Source: Pterobdella sp. o SKG-2022 (Eukaryota; Annelida; Clitellata; Hirudinida; Piscicolidae). From it: a stretch of 64,000 nt of DNA. Made by a program: the position numbers and the translations under genes. Below are positions 22,084-34,700 of the stretch, piece by piece (the first letter of the stretch is position 1; each line of letters opens with the position of its first letter). Location of the stretch: the NCBI GenBank assembly GCA_964035795.1, contig OZ038326.1, positions 8,711,700 to 8,775,699 of the forward strand. Direction: 5' to 3'. The notes beneath the pieces were generated by a model that was not told the DNA's origin, did not search any database, and was given only the letters and a program-made list of their open reading frames with translations.

Positions 22084-23191
22084 ATGAATATTTTAAATAA
22101 TATTTCAGAAAAAGTGAAATATTTTCTTTTTTTATCTGGAGCAGCACTTGCAATAGGATGGTTTTTCCACAAAAAGGCCAAGAGAAAATCATGTGATGAT
22201 GAATGCAAAATTGAGACTGATGATTTAATGGAAAAGTCAAATATTGAGGTTTTCGTTCTAATTCCTATTTCATTTTGTTTATTCAATCGTAGTAGTATAG
22301 TATTAGCCAAGGTAAATTTCATCACTGTTAGAGTTTTGCTACTTAATCATTGCTGCATGGTGCAATTTTTGCTAAACAGTTAATTAGTACTATACAACAG
22401 TTTTTTTTTTATGAAAAGAAAACCTTCAGGTTAAAGGTTGGCAGTTATATAAGCATTTTGCTCCACATGAAATGACATGTTTTCAATCATAAAGCAAACA
22501 GTTTATATCCTGACAGTCATTCATCTCTACATAGAGAGATACATCCATATAATTTTCCATTATCAATTTCTGTTTTGAATCAAATTTTTTACAGATCATT
22601 TCGGACACGCAGTTATCAGATTTGACTTTTAAGCTGAGTGATGAGAGAGGCAAAATACTAGAACACCAGTGCCACACTTATGAAAAAGATTTCCAAATTG
22701 AGGAAGTTCAAATGAAATATAATGAAACCTCTGAAGATGTGTGGAATTCATATTTTGAAGACTCATGGTCTCATTTGCAGAGGGAGGATGAGGGGACTTA
22801 TGAAGACCCATGCCAGCCAACATGGTGGCAACTGAGAAGAGTTGAAGAATGGGATCTTGATTCTCCCACTCATCCATTTATTTCAACTTATTCTTTCCAA
22901 TCTCCTTCACTTGAGCAGTCACCACCAACCACTCCACCTCTTCCACACCATTCCAATTTGCTTGCATTCTCTGATTCTAGTCTTTATTCATCTTCAACTC
23001 ATTTATTGGCAAGATCTTCTAAGAAGCCACTCATCTCTCACACATCTAACCAACCATTCATCTCTCACACATCCACCCAACCACTCATCTCTCACACATC
23101 TACCCAACCACCCATCTCTCACACATCCACCCAACCACCCATCTCTCACATATCACCTATAACTCATTCCACACCAAACAAGCAGCATTGA
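22084..23191 (+). CDS. Two-exon gene: membrane-anchored protein with repeat tail
   Basis: Exon 1 (22084-22248) encodes 55 residues: MNILNNISEKVKYFLFLSGA, a hydrophobic anchor to about residue 27, then a basic stop-transfer stretch (HKKAKRKS). Exon 2 (22595-23191) follows an acceptor TTTTTTACAG in phase 0 and encodes 198 residues. It starts acidic and Trp-rich (EDVWNSYFEDSWSHLQ, PCQPTWWQLRRVEEWD), becomes Ser/Pro-rich, and ends in five 9-residue repeats (SHTSTQPPI) from a 27-bp minisatellite. The donor (GAG then GTTTTC) is weak. An AATAAA is at 23301. The single N-terminal membrane segment suggests a signal-anchored protein with the long part cytoplasmic. I do not recognise the family. Confidence 0.55.
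23026..23155. repeat. Coding minisatellite, 27-bp units
   Basis: Five units of ATCTCTCACACATCCACCCA plus 7 bases stay in frame within the exon ending at 23191. Confidence 0.85.
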
Positions 23192-23449
23192 AATGTATAT
23201 TTCGATTGGCAATATTCATGATCTTATAACAGCATCGCCATAATTGAAATTTTTATAGAATTGATTTTTCATAAAAGGCGTAACATTATTTGTTGTTTTG
23301 AATAAATTGCCTCTCCTTATACTAAACTCATTGTCGATGTGTTTCGTAATGTCCCTCAGCTGCCTCTTTCATGACAGTATGTTTGACATCCTCCCAGAGG
23401 TACATATCCAACCAACCATTCCATTCACTTGGGCGGCAGTAAAAATGTT

Positions 23450-23630
23450 GTCTGTTTTTTGTCACTCAAGGCGCCTGAGGGTGGTACTCAGAAGCGCTTG
23501 TGGGAGGCTTCTTAGTTCTCCAAAAGAGGTATCCAACTGGCGGTGGTAACGAGCAGACTGGAATGCAGGGCACCGCGGCCATAGATGCTCGGCCGATTCT
23601 TCTCCGCAGAGAGGTTAGCAACCGACAGTT
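23450..23630 (-). mobile_element. LINE family C, 3' end fragment
   Basis: The sequence from TTGTCACTCAAGGCGCC through GCACCGCGGCCATAGATGCTC matches 56440-56600, the 3' end of the long LINE on the minus strand. It ends abruptly at about 23630 in the cysteine-rich tail. Confidence 0.75.
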
Positions 23631-23839
23631 CGGCTGTTTGCGAAATTTGATTTTCAAAGTTATTTTTTCTGCTTTTGGACACGGCCTGTTTTTATATTTT
23701 TATCAAAATTATTTTAAAATTTTATTATAAAAACTTTAGCTTAACTTTTTTCAAGTTTTCGAAATTTTTTAGCGATATTTTAAAAACTGTAGTATTAATC
23801 TAATTAACTTATATTTATTTCGAAATACTTTTTACGTAA

Positions 23840-25500
23840 AAAATGTCATACTCTAGAGATTTTTTGTTAAGTTTATCCCAAAATACTAATCCTCCCTCGC
23901 GTCAAGTGAAACGCCGAGTTTTTTATTTAAACATTAGGAGTAATATATATGATAGTAATAGGTTAAATAAAAATATCAATAACTACAGTAAGAGTTTCAA
24001 AAATAATTGCAGGTCCAGCCAGAAAAAAGAAGAAAAATCTGAAAAAAAAAGGTCGAAAGGAAGAGCATCCTTCAAGGTGCCACAAAGTTAATGAAAGTCC
24101 TTTTCGAGTCGGATCTTTAAATGTTGGTTCGATGAGGGGTAAGGCTTCTGAAGTGGGAGAAATCATGTCAAGGAGGAGAGTCGATCTGTGTTGTTTACAA
24201 GAGACTCGTTGGAAGACCAACCTTAAACTTATTGCAGGCAGAGACTTTCGATATAAGTATTTTGGTTGTGGGAATGATGAGGGCACTTGTGGTGTAAGAA
24301 TTCTACTGGCTGAGAAGTGGTGGGAGAAAGTGTTTGAAGTGATTAGAGTCTCAGATAGAATCATTCGAATGGTAATTGGATCAGTTGTGTTTGTTTTTGT
24401 GAGTGTTTATGCACCTCAAGCTAACCTTAGTGAGAGTGTAAAAGATCAATTTTATTATGTGTTTCAATCCACCACAGCTAGAGTTTCATCTTCGGAACAG
24501 CTAATCATAAGTGGAGACTGGACCAATGGTAAGTGCTCAGTTCATGGATGAACGATTAGTGAAGTTGAGAACCTGGAGATCGGAGATGGAGAAAAAGGGG
24601 TTGAGGGTGAATATGGGTAAGACAAAGCTAATGGTTTCTGGTTCGAACCTTGATGTGTTGAGAAAATCTGGGAAGTATCCTTGTGGTGTATGCCAAGCAG
24701 GTGTGGGTAGAAATGTTATTCAGTGTGGAGGCTGCAGGCAATGGGTACACAAGAAATGCAGCGGCATAAAACTTCGGATCTTAACTTCCGATGCATGCGC
24801 TCGTTGCCTTGGTACAGTATGGCCTGTTGATGAGAGATTAGTGAAGGAAGTGATGATTGGTGATGAAAAACTAGAAGTTGTCCCAGAGTTCTGTTATTTT
24901 GGGGATATGTTATCTGCAGATGGTGGATGTGAGTTTGCTTCAATAACACGTCGTAAGTGTGCCTGGGCTAAATTTCGCCAACTTCTTCCACTTCTTGCTA
25001 ATCGTCATTTATCATTATTTACCAGAGGTCATGTCTATTCAATCTGTGTGAGAAGAGCTATATTACATGCTGCTGAAACATGGCCCGTAACAGTTTCCAC
25101 ATTGAACCGCCTTAGACAAAATTACCTTACCATGATTCGCTGGATGTGCAACATCAAAACGAATGATAACGTTTGCTCTTATTCACTTCTTTCAAAACTT
25201 GGCATTCGGGATGTTGAGGTAGTTCTTCGTACAAGCAGGATGAGGTGGTTTGGACATGTAAAGCGTAGCGTGGGTTGGATTTCTCAGATGCGAAAGTTGG
25301 ATTTAGATACTTGCAAGAAGCCTGGTAGGCCCAAAAAGACTTGGAATGAGCTCATATTGAATGATAAAAAAAAGCTAGACATGGTTTGTGTGGATCCACT
25401 CGATCGCTCTGAATGGAAAGGCCGACTTCGAGATAGAACTTTCAAAAAGCCCAACCCTTGGTAAAGGAAAACGGGGTATAAAAAAGATTTGATTGATTGA
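23840..25500 (+). mobile_element. LINE with endonuclease and C-terminal zinc finger, RT core deleted
   Basis: The 5' frame (23843-24091) is basic. An APE endonuclease follows at 24084-24530: GSLNVGSMRGKASEVGEI, VDLCCLQETRW, VSVYAPQ and IISGDW. The frame then jumps at about 24530 to the post-RT region (24541-25464): WRSEMEKKGLRVNMGKTKLM, a Cys-rich PHD-like finger CGVCQAGVGRNVIQCGGC with WVHKKCSG and CARC, then FCYFGDMLSADGGCE, AETWPVTVSTLNRL, RWFGHVKRS and CKKPGRPKKTW. The whole RT catalytic core is missing. The 3' tail is a GATT repeat at about 25480-25510. Confidence 0.8.
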
Positions 25501-25504
25501 TGAT

Positions 25505-28112
25505 TGATTGAGAGGCGGCACCGACTATCTTCACTTGTCCCCGTCAGATGTTGCCATCATCGGAGTGCGTGATGGTAATCAGACTGGATAAGATTGACGA
25601 GGTCTTTCTTTGACAGTTGGGACTCTTCTTCTGGGTTGGGGCAGAAAACGGTGAGAGAAATGAGGCGTGGGTGAGTAGATGGAGGGGGTTTGCAGCTTCT
25701 GCGAATAATGGCAAGTCGGGTTTGTAGATCCAGAAGGGCGGTAAGTTGAAGAAAGGAAGAGCCTAGTTTGGTCTGCTAGGTCGTTGCTCAGGAGGTTGCA
25801 GTGGCTCGGCACCCAGAACAACCGGATGTTTTTAGTTGGATAGAAGGCCGCAATTGAAGTGTTGAGGGACAGAAGGGATAAGTCGGTAATAGTGGGGGTA
25901 AAAGTGACTTGCAGTCTGTGATGATGAAGGCTGAGAACCAGCCGTCATTCTGCTTGAGACAAGAGATGGCAGTTTTCTCGGCCTGAAAGAGCTGCTAAAG
26001 GTCCTAGTAGGCGCGTGCAAGGAGTGGATTAGTGTGTTTCCTTTAGACGACCACTTCGGCTCCTCCATTCTCCACACCGTTGGGGGCGGATCCATCAGTA
26101 AAGGTTTGCAGGTCGTTTGGGCCCTCAGCCGCAATTGTTTCCTCTGCAGAGGCAAGTTGTTGGGCAGGAGATGCGGACTTTGGAATGGGGGTGAAGTTGT
26201 TTGGTGGCTGAGGGGGTAGTGACCACGGAATATTAGAAATATGTACATGTTCCGCGTCCGCTGGTGTGAGGTTAAGGGAAGATAGAATTGGGGTGGTAGT
26301 GTTTCTCCAAACATTTCTTTTGAGGCGTTTTGGACAGTGTGTTTGCAGTAGCACTCTCTTTTCGTCGTTGGGAGGGAGGTGGAACTAAGCTCCTTTAGAC
26401 TTCCTCCAATCCCCTTTCTGGAAGTTAGAACTCACTCGATGTTACTCCGGCTCAATTTTTAGTTCCTCTTTCCATTTAACCAGCATCGTAAAGTGGTCGG
26501 GGGAGAGCTCTGCGACAATGGTCCAGCTGCAGGATTCCGCAGTACGTGGGTCCGCGATTGTTAAGTCTGCAGCGCTCAAGTTACTTCTGTGCCGGTGATG
26601 GGAGTGGCGGGTTGGGCAACCATCATTCAGGAGAATTCGGTCATTGTCTTCCAACCAGTCATATACGGCTTGCCCTTAGGGGTCGGCTTGCACAAAGTTA
26701 TGCCATGATACGTGGTGAGCATTGAAGTCACCACATATTAGGTCCCCAATAGTGGGTACTAGATTGTGTGGCTGTTAGATGGGTCGGAGAAAGAGGATGA
26801 TGCTGGAGGAGCATACATAGTGGTGAGGGATATTTGGGAGCTCCTTGCAGTTGAAATGAGGATCTGCTGCATCTCAGCAGGGTCGGAGTTGATGGACGGA
26901 GCTAGCGAGTAGAGGATACCATGGCGGATATAAGTTATTAGGCCGCCTTTTCAATGGTTTCTGGTTCCACTGAAGGGCCGGTCTAAGCGGATGGCATCAT
27001 AGCCCGGAATGAGAGGGGTAGAATCCACGTGACCAAGTTTTGTTTCTTGTAACATGAGAACATCACATTGGCGTTTTTTTGCAACGGCCCTTAGTTCTGT
27101 GATCTTAGTTGCTATGGAGTCACAGCTCCACTGCAAGATAATGAGATTGGATTGGGGTTGTGGGGGAGAGTTGCGCCTTTCTTTCACTACAGCTCATGTC
27201 CGAAAGTGGGATTTGGGATTGAATACAGGTAGGGCATATCCAAGAGCTAGCAGCCTTCATAGCGTCAACTGCTGACTTTGATTCGGGCGCACATCCCGAG
27301 TGGAAGCCTCGGCTACATAGGCTGCAGAAGAGGGCGCAGGGGTTGGATAGCTGATTTTTACAAATAAGACACTTCTTATTAGGGGCGGTTAGGAGTTGTA
27401 TGATGGCGCTATTTGTTAGGTGGTTTGCGCTTGGCTGGTGTGGTTGGGAATTGGATGGGATTTGGGGTCTGGGGGTCGACGATTGCTGGGTTGGGGCGGT
27501 TGGGACAAGTCTAATGCGGAGAGGGGTCATATTGGCTTACCTTGGTGCAAGATCTGTAAGTCCAGCTGCCACAGGAGTCACACTAAAGGAGTGTTGTTGC
27601 GTCGAATGACTCTTGGGCAGATAGAGGACTTAGTCCTTTCAAGTAGGGTGGTTGTTGAAGATGAGGGTGAACGTGATGATAAAGAAATAGGCGGTGGTTG
27701 AGGTGGGATGGTAGATACAGAGGATGTAAAAAAAGAGAGGGCTGTGGCTGTCTTGTACAGCCAAACCTGGTGGGGTGTGACCCAAGCAGACCATACAGGC
27801 GAAGCCTTGGACGTTCTTTTTAAATTTGTACAAGCCGGTGCAGGATTTGTGAAAACCCCGTGGGCAAATGGTACAGGTGATGGAAATGTGGTCACAGCGA
27901 ATTGTACGAAAGCACCACTAGCTCTCAATGTCGCCCGCCCTAAAAAGAAGTGATCGGAGATGCAGGGCGGGAAATGCAGCTCCAATCAGTGAAAAAGGGA
28001 GGGAAGCCTTCCTTTGTGCAAGTCTGAGTGAAGTGATTTTGGATTCTCAGACCTTCTTTGGGGGTAGACTGTTCGCGGGACACCACGAGAAGGCTCCTTG
28101 ATCTTTGTTCCG
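25505..28112 (-). mobile_element. LINE family C, internally deleted copy
   Basis: Read on the minus strand it starts at 28112 with the same 5' end as the copy at 60988. It runs through an N-terminal zinc-finger region (27985-27578), a PHD-like finger (27530-27250: KCLICKNQLS, CALFCSLCSRGFHSG, SSWICPTC) and the APE endonuclease (27187-26440: LQWSCDSIATKITELRAVAK, CDVLMLQETKLG). At about 26390 it jumps to the RNase H and C-terminal region. Compared with the longer copy the interval equivalent to 57500-59215, holding the RT core, is absent. A 30-bp deletion near 27920 also removed half of the 2A-like motif and left TAG. Confidence 0.8.
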
Positions 28113-28119
28113 CGCAAGG

Positions 28120-28610
28120 ATGTTGTACTATCTATTGGCTTGCAAAAGTGTAGTCTAAATGTAAATGCAGTAGTCTTTCTATATATTTTTTCGATAAAAT
28201 GGTGGATCATAGTAGCTGAGGGTTATTTCGATGATGGCTTTTTCAGGGTATGACCACTGGTCTCCACAAGCCAGTGAAGCGTGCACTAGTAATGCACAGG
28301 TTCATTATGAAACTCTTTGTTAGTGTCCGTGTTTGACTATACAACAACACTGGTTAAAGCATCTAGTCGAAACACCTCAGTTGCCCTTTGTAGCCTTTTA
28401 CGATTAAGTTCACTTCTTTATTTGTTAGATATGCACAGGCAAAATTTTCAGACTGGTTTTGATCAGTTCAAAGAAAACAATGATGGAAGAGTCTGTCCGA
28501 CATGAAACTGTTATTTTTTATCAGTCTCATTTTTAAAAATACTGAAATAATAGTATGAATAAATTAAAGTGTTGTTGGTCGGCACTGATGCACACCGGCG
28601 CACACAGCAT
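28120..28610. other. Upstream region of the adhesion gene
   Basis: About 500 bp between the LINE and the first exon. No other gene seen. It should hold the promoter. Confidence 0.45.
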
Positions 28611-28618
28611 GCAAGGTG

Positions 28619-28627
28619 TATATAAAG
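28619..28627 (+). promoter_or_regulatory. TATA-box candidate
   Basis: TATATAAAG ends 34 bases before the start codon at 28662. If used, the 5' untranslated leader would be only about 10 bases. It may be chance in AT-rich DNA. Confidence 0.35.
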
Positions 28628-28661
28628 AAGGCTCGGTAGTTTCAAATATTTTGAAGGAATA

Positions 28662-28710
28662 ATGACTAAAGTGTTTATTTTGTTGATGTTGCTGTTTTTC
28701 TGTGCTGCAG
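28662..28710 (+). CDS. Adhesion gene exon 1 (signal peptide)
   Basis: MTKVFILLMLLFFCAA: a Lys at position 3, a hydrophobic core and small residues before the likely cleavage site. Donor is GCAG then GTTATT, phase 1. Confidence 0.8.
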
Positions 28711-31700
28711 GTTATTTTCATGAAACATTTTATAAGTATATAATCGATGATGAGTTATGCGGATTTTAGCACAGAGGTAACTGAGTTATTTCCAGAATAT
28801 TCAATTTTTATTTATACTTTTACTCGTAGAAAGCAAATTTTCCAAGCACTTATTGCGACCAGAAGTGCCCAGCTTGGAGCGTGTGGTGTGCCCGCCTGTG
28901 CGGCATGTTTTTACCTGTCAAACGCTGCGTCTGCGTTTTTCTATATCGTTTTTTCCAAAAATAACAAATTGATTTCTTTCCCGTTTTTGTTCGGACAAAA
29001 GAGTTTCATAATCTGGGACCCTCACTGCTCGACCTACCTTTATGGGTAAACAGATATTTTCTTTTGCATTTATCTACCACGAGACAGGTGTGCGCTCACA
29101 CACACACACACACGCACTCATACGCACCCGCAAGTGTATGCACACATCGAAGTTATTGATATTTTAAAGCTATGTCTGAGCATACACGCCTCTCAAAAAT
29201 ATGTTTCTATAAATATTTATTTTAAAAACTCAAAATTATTTCAACTCATTTCATAAATAAAACTTCATAATTCTATTTTTTTCACTCGTGTTTGAGTCAA
29301 CGAGAATTCACTTCAGAGATATCAGCGTATTTATGTAGATAAAAAGTTCAAGCCCCATGACGTCACACACCCTCTAATGGCACTCAAAAAACCCCCTTTT
29401 CTGGATCCTGAAATTCCTTTCTATCTATCCTGGCTGCATTTATGGAGTAATGGCTGTTCCTACCGATCTAAGGTCGTAGATGCATTCCGACAAAGAAACG
29501 TTAGTTGTGTTGTTGTTCTTGTTGTTGAGCTCCAACTTTCAAAAACTTTTCCTTCACTTCTTGGAGCGAGTAGTGGAAAGAAGTTGTAGCTTTGAGTTGT
29601 TTGTGACTTTTGGTGAGCAGTGAAAGAAATGATGGATGGATTCTCGAAATGCTCTGTGGTCGGAAGCTGATGTGGCTTAAAAGATCTTTAACACTCCTAT
29701 TGCACTCCTTTAAATCTCCAGCTGCGAGGCAGTTGGCTAAAGTTGTGGAGTGTTTTATGGTTAACCAATAGTTTTTTAGCCTTTTTTTTGATTTTATAAA
29801 AACGAAATGACAACCACGTCATAAATTGAGCACTTGCCAGTTGATTCATATGTGAGTTGTGAACACAAAAAGCTTACTACTTTAAAAACCTTTGTGCAGG
29901 TACATGTAATAATGTCTGATTGACATATCTCATCATGCATTTAATGGCAAGTAATTGTTTCGATAAACTCGAGTTTTGCATTCTTTGAAAGTGGCCGAGC
30001 CATATGAGACGTATTTGTTGTAGCACAGTTCAACGTGTTCAATGTTTGCTCGGTTTCATATTCTGACATAACAAAAAAATAAAATTGCTCAAATGAAAAA
30101 ATTAATATTTCATAACTCTTGTTCGAATTTTATGCATTTGATGTTCAGAGTTGCAGGTGAGACCTCATTCAGAAACCCTGAAGAAGGCCCTAGGAGACAC
30201 CGTGGTGCTCACTTGCGAGTGGGATGAAGAGGGGCCTGGAGTAATTGAGTGGCTAGACAACCATGCCACTCCTGTTACTTCCACCAACAGCAGGTTGTAA
30301 CTCTTAATAAAAGTTTCATCGAAAATACATTTACAATATTTACTTACTCAAGCCCACTCTTGGTCGAATGATAGTGCTTCTGCATAATTGCCTGTGTGAG
30401 TTTCCGACTTGCATAATGCTTCTTAGGCCGGCGTTTCTCATCAAGGTCTCAATATAATTAAATGCTTTTCTTTTTCTCCTTTCCCTTCAGAAGTTGCTCC
30501 TTTTCTTTCTTTTGACTTTTAGAGGTTGCAACGAGACTCAAGACTGTCTTTTTTTGATGACGAACACAATGACCCACAAGTCTCACTCTGCCTTCTTTGG
30601 TTTTGTAGTTTATTTTTGGAGCCACAAAGTTCTTTATATGTCATGGGTTGTTTCAAGGAGATGGAACCATGCTAAGCATTCGGATATGAGCTCCATCTAG
30701 CAATGTTGTCAAAGCAAAAGTTACAGACCAGCTTTGAGAGTTATGAAGCAACAAGACTGTCATGAAAAACAAATTCATTCCCCATTGTAGAATTTTAGGT
30801 TTTCATGAGTTTGTGGCAAGCCATGCATGCTTTCCTAGCTTCGCGTGTGAACGCTGCAGATTTTCCCACTAGAGTGATTTTCTGTTCGATGATTCTTTCA
30901 GAGCTAGTATGTGCGCTACTGCACCAGTCATTTTAGTTGTTTTTGAGTGTTATAATTATTTGTCATTAACTTCCAATTAGTATAAGTTTATTTTAATACT
31001 TTTTTTGACTTCACAGCTGGTACTCTTATTTTTCTGCAGTTTGATAGAGGTTGCCATCTTATGGGAGAATGTTGACGTGGCGGTATTTCTGAGCATTTAA
31101 AAGTGTTTTGAAACGAAATCGTCTACTTTACAATATTTAAACAGTTTGTTTGAAGCATCGTCTTCACAAGAAACTGCCATGTTTTGGCTAAAGTGCTGTT
31201 TCTATTTGTAGCTCTTCGAATGAATCTGGTCATCAATCATTTCTTGTAGCTGCTAGTTGAACTGCTGAAATGATTGTACCAGCACTTGATCATTTTTGTT
31301 TTATTAAGCTTTTTGACCACCCCATTCATAAGTTTCAAAAATTTAAAGCATTTTGCGCTTTTGGCTTCTGTCAAGTAATTTTATTTTCTCTTAGCTGTGA
31401 CTGTTCAGTTTTTTTTTTGATTGGAGGTTTTAGCTTATTTTGACAATCATCAAACTTGAATTGTGTACCTCTGTCAAACAATATATTTTCTGCAAAGCTT
31501 ATCTTATTTTTACCCATCAAATTTAAAAATTCACAGTTCAAACAACTTTGTGGAGAAAGAAAGCGACCACAAAATAAAACTGTTTTTGAACAAAGTGCAA
31601 CAAGAAGCGGCCGGAACTTACATCTGCCGGAGGTCTGGAATCGACCACTCAGAGTCGAAAGAGATTGAGCTTCTGGTGACTGGTGCGTCTTACCCGTTTG

Positions 31701-34700
31701 AACCAAACACCCTTTAAAAAAACTAATAATTTTCAGAAAAAATAAAATTTGTGGACACACCGAAAGAGCAGGGGTTTAAAGAGGGGTCAGATGCCCTGGT
31801 ATCTTGTCGAGTGACTTCTTCTCCCAAGGCAGATGTCACTTGGTCTTTCAAGAACTACAAAAACATTGGTAATTATTTGAAATCATTCTTCACAATTCAT
31901 GAATCTTCTTAAAATATAAATGAAGCTTTTCGACTTTATGAAACCCTTCAGGAAAAAGCAGAAAAATGAAGAAATACAAACAGACGGAGGATGGATTGCT
32001 GATTAAAAACATCTCGACAGAAGATATGGGAGTATATTCGTGCTGGGCTGAAATGGCGGAAGAAGCGACCTTCGAGGAAGAGAAGATTCTTGTGGACGTT
32101 TTTAGTGCGTTCTTCCATTTTCTTAAATTTCACAACCAAGACCATTGTAGACGCTTTGCTTTTTGATTAATTATACTACTTGTCGAACACATCATGATGC
32201 CATTCAAAAAACCTTCACAACAATCATTGCACACTCACCACACTTGAAGTACCTTTTGACTCTATATTTTGAAACATTTGGATATATACTAAGTTGGGAT
32301 GGAGGACGGGATTTACCAATAAAACCTCTGAAAAGAAAATATAGCTATAGTAAAGATAAAACAGACACGCTTTACTCAGTGAAACCATGTTCCGGATGCC
32401 ATGACTGGTGTTAACAATCACTAACTAGAAAATAACAAATGAAACTTAATGACTTTGAAGGCTGCATGCCAGGCTCAGTAGTTAAGAGGATGCAGGCAAG
32501 GCTCAGTAGTTAAGAGAATTCATGCCAGGCTCATTGGGTTGGAGGGTGCATGAACAATGAGTCTAGCAAGTTGTCAAATTACGTATGCTTGTCATTAGCT
32601 CATCTAATTTCTTCTTTAGTTCATCGTTGCTCCCATTTATTAATTTCTCCTTTATATGCTTTATTTCTCAATTTTCAGTCTTAACTGAGCTATATAACTA
32701 ATATTTAAGCAGCAAACTCAGTTGTCATCTGCTCTACTTCACGCATAAAAGTCTTCCAAACATTATTCTGGCTCTCTATGGCCGTGTATCTAAATAATTC
32801 AAACACGACAGTTGGTCCTAGCCTGAAGAAAGGGTTGGAGGACGTGGAAAGGCTGGAAGGAGAAGAATTGGCCATCTCGTGCCAGGCCACGGGCCATCCC
32901 ACTCCACTCTTCACCTTTTTCAAGGTTTGTCTTTTTGTCCGTTTTAATCAATTTTTCATGAAGCAAAAAAATCTTGTGTAGAAGCTATTCATTGATTATT
33001 GCTTCGATGCGTTCAATACTTGAAACCTGCAAGGGCATTATTCAGCTCCATCAATTTTGGAACCCTCTGATGTTCCTCTTCACTTTGGATGCCTTCCCTC
33101 ATCTTTGATGCCCCATTATCTCTCATGTCCTTTTTTTTCTGCGTTTTTTTTTATTTTTTTGTCATTGTTAACCCTAGTGCTTTTACACATAAAAAGAGCC
33201 CTCTTACAATAGATTATTATAACACATTGTTAGCTGGGTTAATTGAAAAGCAGCTGTGTAAAGTTCAGTCTCTTAACAATACTACAGCCAATATATATTG
33301 ACGTAAAATAGCCGGAAATCAATATAATAGAAACAAACACTATGGTTTATTGAGAAACTTATTACACGAAGCTTTTCGTAAGAGTATCTTACATTATCAC
33401 ACTAAAAAACTTCGTGTATTAAGTTTCTCAATAATCCATAGTGTTTGTTTCTATTATGTTAAATATATAGTACCAAAAAAAAAGCAATAAATTAAAAACA
33501 AAAATTATAAAAATATAGGAAAACTCAATAAAACAAAATGATACAAATAAAGAAAATGAATACAAATAATTACAATGTAATGATAGTGAAATATACAAAC
33601 TATCAGGTTGTTGTAAGGTATATAACTATTGAGGTTAACAAATAATATAAAGCAAAAAATTAAAAATATAAGAATGGTATATAACCACTGATATTGCTCA
33701 TTTATTTAAAATCAATTATTAAGTGTGAAAGCTAAAAAAAACAAAAAAATGGCTAAACTAAAAAAACACCTGATATCGAATGATCTTTGGTAACGTTCCG
33801 AATCCAACACTACAAATTTCAGGTTTTAAAAAATTAATTTAATAATAATAATAGAAGGTCGGTTTGCGTTGTTCGAGTTAAGTGAGCTCCGTTGATTTCA
33901 TGAATTATTGTAACAGTGCTTTTATTTGCAAAAAAGTTTATATAAATAACTAAAATCTCTAGGTAGTGCGTAATTGTTAAGCTGATACATCATGAATCTA
34001 TGGGTTTAGCCAGCATAGGAGAACTAAGACTTTATTCTCTTCATTTCGAAGTCAAAATCAGAGCCAATAGCCTTCGCTCTGTGTAACTCACCCATAACGA
34101 CACTTCTCTTGTATTGGACCTGTGATAAGAAATGAAAGGATAGTTTACTGGACTTATTGACGACCTGAAAACTATAAAAACCATCCTTATTGCTTGGAAA
34201 TAGTGTATCCAGGAAATTGGAGGAGTTTTCTTCAATCGTCAGTTTTATGTTGGAATGGAACGCGTCTAAAGCCTTGAAAAGTTTATCTTCCACGTTTCTC
34301 TTTTTGCGGACGAAAGTGTCATCCACGTATCTAATGTAGAAGATTGGTGAGGCTGGTGCCACCAACTGCTCTTCCATTTCATTCAGGAAACAGTCAGAAA
34401 AGACCACCGACAAGGGTCCTCCCATAGCGGCACCATCTGTTTGCTTGTAGAGGCGTCCGTTGGCTGAGAAGATACACTCTGTAATGACTTTCTTCAACAA
34501 TTTTACAAAAATTGCTTTGCTGCACATAGGGGTTAGTTTCTTGTCGTAGATCTGTTTGCAGATGTAATCTATGGTTTTGTCAATAGGCAGGTTTGTGAAG
34601 AGCGACTCCACACCGTAACTGACATCTTCCTCATCTGGAGACCTATGCGGGATGTTACTTAGTATGTCAGGAAACAACTGAAAATTTTTCAGAGTGTACT

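Noticed and set aside
28747..29049. 100-residue ORF in intron 1 of the adhesion gene
   Set aside because: No domain, no splice sites that keep frame, and it follows a well-supported donor; treated as intronic.
33300..33460. Hammerhead ribozyme in the Penelope-like hairpin
   Set aside because: The conserved CTGATGA and GAAA core elements were not found in the right order.
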